This document shows positions 15,577 to 20,887 of a stretch of 20,887 nucleotides of DNA, piece by piece. Position numbers and translations under genes: made by a program. The notes beneath the pieces were generated by a model. It made no database searches. It was not told where the DNA came from and saw only the letters and a list, made by a program, of their open reading frames with translations. The stretch comes from Porphyra umbilicalis (lineage: Eukaryota > Rhodophyta > Bangiophyceae > Bangiales > Bangiaceae), in NCBI GenBank assembly GCA_002049455.2, contig KV918879.1, positions 191,848 through 212,734 of the forward strand, read 5' to 3'. The stretch's first letter is position 1. Every line of letters starts with the position of its first letter.

Positions 15577-16049
15577 TGTGGAGTGAGCGGTAGTTGGGTG
15601 GATGCGTTGGTTTACTCGGGGCGGGTCTGCGGCACAAGGCCAGCAGCCTCTTGACCCCCAGACGACCCGCTCCCAGCGCCCTCCAGGAACATCCCCACTC
15701 TCACGCCGTCGCAGAGCGCACGGCGCACCTCCCGAGGGGGAGCTCACACCCAGAGGGCACAGCCTCTAACCACCCCACAAGTCCGGACCATCCCGCCGAG
15801 CTCAACCCGCTAATCTCCCGGAGTTAAGCCCCTAATGGGTCGCCCAAAAACACAAATACAATCAAATACATGCCAAAATACACACCACAAATACATGACA
15901 GTAGGTGTCACAAAGTCCCATCATACTTCGGACTTGTCCCGAAATACATATGGCTTGCATGCAATACATTGCTACTTACCCGGAAATACCGCCGGACTTG
16001 TCGCTGCCAATGCACCTCGCCATGTGGAGCTGCTGAGCCATGCTCAACA
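15577..16049 (-). repeat. 3' LTR of copia element C
   Basis: 473 bp. In element orientation it starts TGTTGAGCATGG right after GGGGGGAG and ends ...CTCCACA. The last about 40 bases match the LTR of element A (TGTG(A/G)AGTGAGCGG and following bases on the + strand). An AT-rich tract at about 15845-15905 reads, on the element strand, as repeated TGTATTTG-like words, a plausible RNA 3'-end region. The base run CTTCC (15572-15576) is the expected left target-duplication copy. Confidence 0.8.
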
Positions 16050-16060
16050 CTCCCCCCAGG
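16050..16060 (-). other. Polypurine tract of copia element C
   Basis: The element strand reads CCTGGGGGGAG directly before the LTR start TGTTGAG. This is the classical plus-strand primer position of copia elements. Confidence 0.8.
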
Positions 16061-16174
16061 TCCACATGGGCGCTGGGTGTGCGGGCCACGTCCCGATGTC
16101 GCCATCGGGAAAACGTGACCGCGGCAAGAGTCGAACTCCGGGTGCCTGCCTCACAGGCACGAAACCCAGGTGCA

Positions 16175-16192
16175 GTTGGTATCGATACCAAC
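16175..16192. repeat. 18-bp perfect palindrome
   Basis: GTTGGTATCGATACCAAC is its own reverse complement. It could be a dimeric protein-binding site or form a cruciform or RNA hairpin. It lies 15 bp from a GTGCCTG/CAGGCAC stem-loop (16142-16160). Confidence 0.9.
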
Positions 16193-16335
16193 CAAAAAAT
16201 CAACCACAACAGATGCCCCCGTACGAAGGCCCATGTGAAAGAGGACGTCGAGCTGACCAAAATGATTGGACAGCTCCGTCAGAGTCCATCAGACGGCGGA
16301 GATACGACCCGCCGCCCGGCCCGGCCGCGAAGAAC

Positions 16336-16593
16336 AGTAGCGCTACTATCCATCGCCAGCTCCGGGTCGCTACACGTGGCCGACCACGTGTTACAACTCG
16401 ACACGTGGACAGCCACGTGTTACAACGCGACACGTGGACAGCCACGTGTTTCAACTTGATCCGCAGACGCGTGGCACTCCACGTGTTGCAACTCGATCCG
16501 ACCGCCAGAGGTTGGGTAGTAGCGCTACTAACCTTCCCTTCTGCGACTTGGCCGAAATGGACTACCGGGCCCGACGTGGACAGTAGCGCTACT
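16336..16593. repeat. Cluster of G-box hairpins and AGTAGCGCTACT palindromes
   Basis: Four 20-bp inverted repeats of the form ACACGTGG-N4-CCACGTGT lie at 16372-16391, 16401-16420, 16430-16449 and 16467-16486 (the last has one changed base). They are spaced 29, 29 and 37 bp apart, joined by TTACAAC(T/G)CG-like linkers. They contain seven CACGTG cores. The 12-bp palindrome AGTAGCGCTACT occurs three times around them; at 16517-16530 it extends to 14 bp. Confidence 0.9.
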
Positions 16594-16702
16594 ACCCATG
16601 TCGGCCAAAACGCCGCAAATCGACTCCGGACCAGATCGACTCGGCCGATAACCGCGACTCCGCGGTTGTGCCACTGGCCGTCCCCAGTAGCACCGCAGCC
16701 GC

Positions 16703-19700
16703 TCAGCACTTCCCCAACGGGGGGCCGCGGAGGCCAGCGTCGCGCACCACCTCGCCCAGGTCCCCGCCAGTCCCGATGGCGTTCCGGAAAGCCATAAACG
16801 CCGGCAACGGCAGCGGCTTAGTGAGCCCGTCCGCCGGCATCTCCGCGCTCGGGAGGAAGTAGAATGCCACCTCCCCGCGGGCCTGGTAGTCTCGCACCAT
16901 GTGGAAAGCCACGTCCACGTGCTTAGTCCGCCCCGTCGCTTCCGGGTTGTTGACAAGCGCCAGGCAGGACTGGTTGTCCTCCCCCATTGGCACGGCTCCG
17001 CCGTCGACGCCCAGCACCGACAGCAGCTTGCGTAGCCACAGCGCCTCCTTGGTCGCCATCGCGGCGGCCACGTACTCCGCCTCGGCCGTCGAGGTGGCCA
17101 CGGTCGACTGGCGCTTGCTTGCCCACGCAATCGGCCCGCCATTGCAGGTAAAGACGAAACCGGTTGTCGACCGACGACCGTCGATGTCGCCGGCCCAGTC
17201 GGCGTCGACAAACCCTTGCAGCGGCTCGCTGCCGCCGTAGACCACCCCAAGGCGAGTCGTCCCGCGCAGGTAGCGCAAAACCCCCTTGGCCGCGCGCATG
17301 TGGTCCTCCTCAGGGCAGGACATGAAGCGCGACAGCACCCCCACGGCAAAGGCGATGTCTGGCCTCGTCGTGGTAGACAGGTAGAGGAGGGAGCCAACCA
17401 ACTCGGCGTAACGGTTGCCTTCCGGCAGCAGGCCCTCCCCTGTCTTGGTCAGCTTGACCCCCGACGCCATCGGTGTCTTGTTTGGCGTCGCCTTGTCCAT
17501 CCCGAACGCCTCCAGCAGCGTCGCGGTGTGCCCCGGGTTGCTCAACGTCAGAGTCTTGGCCGCCCGGTTGCGCATGACCTTCATGCCGATAAAGTCCTTG
17601 ACCTCCCCCATGTCGCGCACCTCAAACTTGGCAGACACGGAGTGCTTGACGGCCTTGACCCCAGCCAGCTTCTCGCCCGCCACGATAAGGTCGTCGACGT
17701 ACACGAGGATAAAGATACACCCGTGCACGGGGTGGTGCCACTCATAGAGGCACGGGTCCACCTTGGACCGGACCGCCCCCATCTCCTTGAGCTCTTTGTC
17801 GAGCTTGATGCCCCACAGCCGCCCCGCCTGCTTTGTCCCGTAGAGTGCCAGATTTAGCCGACATATCTCCTCCAGCCCCTTCGGATCGACACCGTCGGGG
17901 AGTTTGATGTACATCTCCTTGTCCATCTTGGCGTTGAGGAAGGCTGTCTTGACATTGACATGATGAACCTCCCAGCCCGTAGCTGCAGCCACAGCAAAGA
18001 GAGACCGTGTCGTAGCCGCGTTGGGCACCGGCGCCCATGTCTCATCAAAGTCGCGCCCCGGCACTTGGTTGAAACCTTGGGCCACGAGTCGGGCCTTGTA
18101 GCGCGTCATCTTGCCCTCCGCGTCGTGCTTGATGTCAAACACGAATCGCGTCTTGACGGCCTTGTGCTTCTTGTTGTTACCGTTGGTCTTGGACCAGGTG
18201 CCAAGGTTCTTGTGTGCCGCCACCTCCTCCTTAATGGCCTGCTTCCACAGCGGCCAGTCAGGACGAGCGCGCGCCTCCTTCTCGTTTGCAGGCGGTTTGT
18301 GCAAGTCCCAGCCCGCCTCAGCCGCGGACGCGGTACCGCTGGCCAGGTACGCCTTGGGTTCCTTCTCCCACCATGTTACCTTGGGCGCTGGCTTGCGCTT
18401 CGAGCGACGAGGCCCCGGTGCGACGCTGTCACTGGCCGCAGGTGCTTGACCGACCCAGGGTGTCGAGTCACCGTCGCCGTCATCGTCCTCTTTCTCGCTC
18501 TCTTCAGCGAGGGAAGGAGGACTGCCATCTTCGTCGCTTGTGGAAGTTTCGTCGGGGGTGTACTCGTCCCCACGCCCGCCTTCAGCGTCGAGCATGTCCA
18601 TTTCCCCTTCCGTGCCGTCGACGCTGTCGGCGTCAGCCTCTGCAGTTAGCCGGGGACCAGCGCTTGGCCCGACCGCCGACGTCTCGACCTTAGCCGGGTT
18701 CTCCTCCATCAGCACGTCTCGACGCTCGAAGACTTGGTTCGTCTCGTCCTCGAGGATGCGGTAGGCCTTGCCACCGACAGTGTAGCCGACAAAGCGGCCG
18801 ACGTCGGTCCTTGGCTCCAGCTTACGCTGCTGCTTCTTGGGTTTGAGCGCCCACGCCCGACTCCCCCAAACGCGGAATCCCGCGACGTTGGGGCGTCGAC
18901 CCGTTAGAGCCTCCAGCGGCGTCACGTCCAGCCCCGCCTTGGGGGATCTGTTCAGAACATGAACGACGGAGGCCAACGCCTCAGCCCACAGCTCTTCCTC
19001 CGCTCCCGCATCGAGCAGAGCAGCACGCACGCGCTCCATCAGCGTGCGGTTCACCCGCTCCGCTTTGCCGTTCTGCTGTGACTTGTACGGCGCCGTCATC
19101 TCCGACGTGATGCCCTTGTCCTCGTACCATGCCTTGAGGTCGTTAGTGACGTACTCCTTGGCACCATCATGACGGACGCGCTTGACCTTGACCCCCGCGA
19201 GCGTCTCGAGCTGCTTAATACGCGTCCTGAGCACGTCCGGGGCCATCCCTTTTGTCTTGATAGGCGTAGCCGTGATGAACCCCGTTGAGTCCTCCAGTGC
19301 CGTCATAAAGTAGAGGGAGCCACCCAGCGACTCAGTGAGTGGGCCACCAATGTCGGTGTGCACCAGTTCGCACTTGGTTGTCGCTGTCGACGAGCGGGGG
19401 CTCGGCGACTGAACCATCTTGCCGTCCACACACGGCACACACACAGTGCCAATGACGCGCTTAGCGTCTGCCACTGACGACGGCATGCCGTCGACCATTG
19501 TGGCCGCCCGCTTGAGGTTCTCCAACCCCAAGTGGTTGAACCGACGGTGCCACAGCTCCGCCTCCCCAGCTATGCGCGTGGATGCCGCGTTAGCCGACGC
19601 CTGGACCGGCGTTACCTTGAGCACATACTGCCCCAGGTCGTTCACCTTGCCGACCACCGTCGCCTTGTCGAGCACCCCGCTCAAGCGAACAGCATCCCCG

Positions 19701-20881
19701 TCGCTGAGGATGTAACAGGCGTTGTTGACAAACACCACCGCACCTCGGTTGCGGTCCACCGCTCGAACCGACAGCAGGTTGCTGGTCAGGTTCGGAACGA
19801 GCATGGCCTCCCCTAGCACCATGCGCGTCTTGGTTTTGCCCTTGCCAACGTCCATGGAGACGTGGCCGTGCCCCTTGATGGGCACCTTATCGCCGTTGGC
19901 CAAGGTGACCTCGGCTCCGCTTCCCGCCGTCCGGACGGTGAAGCCCTTATCCCCGGCGGCCATGTGGTTGGTTGCACCAGAGTCGAGCACCCAAGTTGAT
20001 GACCCCCGTGTGCTCCCGTGAGCCTTACTGCTCCCGGCATTGCCAGTAGAAGCAGTGTAGGCCAGAGCGGCACCCGCGTGGGGCCCGCCGCCGTGGCCGC
20101 CTTCACGACCACCACCGCCGGGCTTGCCCTTGCCCTTGGCCTCGTCCGCCTTCTTCTTGTAGCAGTCGCGCTGCATGTGTCCCTTCTTGTTGCAGTAGAA
20201 GCACACGACCGGCTTCTTGTCAAACGGCTTCTTAGGCGCTGCTGCCGCAAAGGCTTGTGACTTGACACTGCCAGAAGGCTTGGAAGCGCCGACAATAATG
20301 CTCCGCTGCTCGACTTGAAGCAGCTTAGCCGTCACGTCCGACATGACGAGCTTGGTGTCCTTGTTCTCCAAGACCGTCCTGAGCATCCCGTACTCTGCAG
20401 GCAGCCCCGATAAGACACGCAGCGCGAGCGTGTTGTCGTCCACAGGGTTACCGAGCATGGCGAGCTCGTCCCGGATCATCTTGGCTCGCGACGTGAACTT
20501 GATGATGTTCTCGTCGCCGCCCTTCTTCAGGCTGCTCAGCTCGTCCATGAGCCGCAGCAGCTGCGCGTTGTCCCGCGCCTCGAACATGACCTTGAGCGCG
20601 TCCCACGCCTCCTTGGCCGTGTCCACCGACGTGACCGTGTTGAGATGCACGGGCTTGACCGACATCTGGATGGTCGCCAGCGCCGCCTCGTTCATGGCGT
20701 CCCACGCTTCGACCACCGGGTCGGACTTCTTGTCGTCGGACGCAGAAGCCGGGCGGTCCGTCACGACCGCCGCCCATAGCTTCTCCTTCTTGAGCTGCGC
20801 ACGCTGGTACGCCGCCCACACCTTGTAGTCGTCGTCCAGCTGCGCGAACCGCAGGCCGCCAAAGCGGCCGTGGTCTGACAT
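16703..20881 (-). CDS. Copia gag-pol polyprotein (1392 aa)
   Basis: Single ORF from ATG (20881-20879), the same start context as element A, to TGA (16705-16703). Domains in order: gag (about 1-220); CCHC zinc knuckle CFYCNKKGHMQRDC (C227, C230, H235, C240); aspartic protease with DSGA (D300); integrase HHCC zinc site (H445, H450, C481, C484); integrase core D510, D572, E608, giving the D,D-35-E spacing of copia; acidic Ser/Asp-rich linker (about 730-830); reverse transcriptase (about 890-1130) with YVDD at 1061-1064; RNase H (about 1200-1330) with DADW near 1226, EAEY near 1267 and D1302. In RT motif A the usual VDVKTAFLN reads VNVKTAFLN, so the first catalytic Asp is Asn976 (AAT codon; one transition from Asp). 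This should abolish polymerase activity unless it is a sequence error. All else looks complete and full length for copia. Confidence 0.95.
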   Translation of the reverse strand: MSDHGRFGGLRFAQLDDDYKVWAAYQRAQLKKEKLWAAVVTDRPASASDDKKSDPVVEAWDAMNEAALATIQMSVKPVHLNTVTSVDTAKEAWDALKVMFEARDNAQLLRLMDELSSLKKGGDENIIKFTSRAKMIRDELAMLGNPVDDNTLALRVLSGLPAEYGMLRTVLENKDTKLVMSDVTAKLLQVEQRSIIVGASKPSGSVKSQAFAAAAPKKPFDKKPVVCFYCNKKGHMQRDCYKKKADEAKGKGKPGGGGREGGHGGGPHAGAALAYTASTGNAGSSKAHGSTRGSSTWVLDSGATNHMAAGDKGFTVRTAGSGAEVTLANGDKVPIKGHGHVSMDVGKGKTKTRMVLGEAMLVPNLTSNLLSVRAVDRNRGAVVFVNNACYILSDGDAVRLSGVLDKATVVGKVNDLGQYVLKVTPVQASANAASTRIAGEAELWHRRFNHLGLENLKRAATMVDGMPSSVADAKRVIGTVCVPCVDGKMVQSPSPRSSTATTKCELVHTDIGGPLTESLGGSLYFMTALEDSTGFITATPIKTKGMAPDVLRTRIKQLETLAGVKVKRVRHDGAKEYVTNDLKAWYEDKGITSEMTAPYKSQQNGKAERVNRTLMERVRAALLDAGAEEELWAEALASVVHVLNRSPKAGLDVTPLEALTGRRPNVAGFRVWGSRAWALKPKKQQRKLEPRTDVGRFVGYTVGGKAYRILEDETNQVFERRDVLMEENPAKVETSAVGPSAGPRLTAEADADSVDGTEGEMDMLDAEGGRGDEYTPDETSTSDEDGSPPSLAEESEKEDDDGDGDSTPWVGQAPAASDSVAPGPRRSKRKPAPKVTWWEKEPKAYLASGTASAAEAGWDLHKPPANEKEARARPDWPLWKQAIKEEVAAHKNLGTWSKTNGNNKKHKAVKTRFVFDIKHDAEGKMTRYKARLVAQGFNQVPGRDFDETWAPVPNAATTRSLFAVAAATGWEVHHVNVKTAFLNAKMDKEMYIKLPDGVDPKGLEEICRLNLALYGTKQAGRLWGIKLDKELKEMGAVRSKVDPCLYEWHHPVHGCIFILVYVDDLIVAGEKLAGVKAVKHSVSAKFEVRDMGEVKDFIGMKVMRNRAAKTLTLSNPGHTATLLEAFGMDKATPNKTPMASGVKLTKTGEGLLPEGNRYAELVGSLLYLSTTTRPDIAFAVGVLSRFMSCPEEDHMRAAKGVLRYLRGTTRLGVVYGGSEPLQGFVDADWAGDIDGRRSTTGFVFTCNGGPIAWASKRQSTVATSTAEAEYVAAAMATKEALWLRKLLSVLGVDGGAVPMGEDNQSCLALVNNPEATGRTKHVDVAFHMVRDYQARGEVAFYFLPSAEMPADGLTKPLPLPAFMAFRNAIGTGGDLGEVVRDAGLRGPPLGKC

Positions 20882-20887
20882 GTTGAC

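Larger units (their letters stand above)
16061..16702 (-). other. Palindrome-rich 3' non-coding region of element C
   Basis: No ORF is supported between the gag-pol stop and the polypurine tract. The region holds an 18-bp perfect palindrome (16175-16192), an adjacent 7-bp-stem hairpin (16142-16160), three copies of AGTAGCGCTACT (16336-16347, 16518-16529, 16582-16593) and four G-box hairpins (16372-16486). Such a long structured tail between pol and LTR is unusual for copia. Confidence 0.8.
15577..20887 (-). mobile_element. Copia element C, nearly complete
   Basis: On the minus strand from the right edge: six bases of leader, a 1392-codon gag-pol (20881-16703), a 653-bp 3' non-coding region (16702-16050) ending in a polypurine tract, and a 3' LTR (16049-15577). 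The 5' LTR and primer site lie beyond the window. The order protease-integrase-RT-RNase H defines Ty1/copia. The uninterrupted ORF indicates a young copy, although one RT active-site residue is changed. Confidence 0.92.

Noticed and set aside
1..20887. rRNA genes, complete tRNA genes or host genes with introns
   Set aside because: No rRNA-like blocks, no complete cloverleaf and no protein domain outside mobile elements could be recognised by reading.

Overview
This window is a eukaryotic repeat and transposon graveyard with no recognisable host gene. Every supported feature is a tandem satellite array, an LTR retrotransposon, a non-LTR retrotransposon remnant, a tyrosine-recombinase fragment or an unassigned ORF. 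High GC, single-ORF copia elements, an initiator-tRNA primed LTR element and a tyrosine recombinase of the type spread by DIRS-like or Crypton-like elements together suggest a GC-rich unicellular eukaryote. A green or other alga is the best guess, but the sequence does not settle the lineage. The setting looks like pericentromeric or other heterochromatin.

Layout, left to right. (1) 1-3521: about 20 near-identical copies of a 174-bp satellite, continuing off the left edge and cut by an N at 3522. (2) 3523-7669: an apparently non-autonomous LTR retrotransposon on the + strand, with two 291-bp LTRs differing at two bases, a primer-binding site, no recognisable gag or pol, and internal 461-bp and 335-bp tandem repeats. 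(3) 7670-8203: the 5' end of a minus-strand copia element (element A), with a start-of-gag stub, a primer site matching the anticodon arm of initiator tRNA-Met, and a 5' LTR. (4) About 8276-9553: the frameshifted 3' end of a non-LTR retrotransposon with a hairpin in its tail. (5) 9554-11778: a second, diverged array of the same 174-bp satellite, same orientation, including a duplicated two-monomer unit. (6) 11779-12907: the 3' end of a second copia (element B, minus strand), inserted in that satellite, with an in-frame stop in RNase H. (7) 12908-13263: an unassigned hairpin-rich stretch ending at an N (13264). (8) 13265-13701: C-terminal part of a tyrosine recombinase, then two unrecognised ORFs (13803-14525; about 14729-15545). 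(9) 15577-20887: a nearly complete copia element (element C, minus strand) with 3' LTR, polypurine tract, palindrome-rich 3' region and an uninterrupted 1392-codon gag-pol; its 5' LTR lies beyond the right edge. Its reverse transcriptase has Asn in place of the first catalytic Asp.

The parts do not form a pathway; they record nested insertions. The LTR element sits inside element A's gag, element B sits in the satellite, and element C lies just downstream of the unassigned ORFs. Both Ns fall exactly at abrupt structural junctions, so the order across them is uncertain. The most unusual items are the satellite with separate conserved and variable domains, the non-autonomous LTR element with internal tandem repeats, and the G-box/palindrome cluster in element C.
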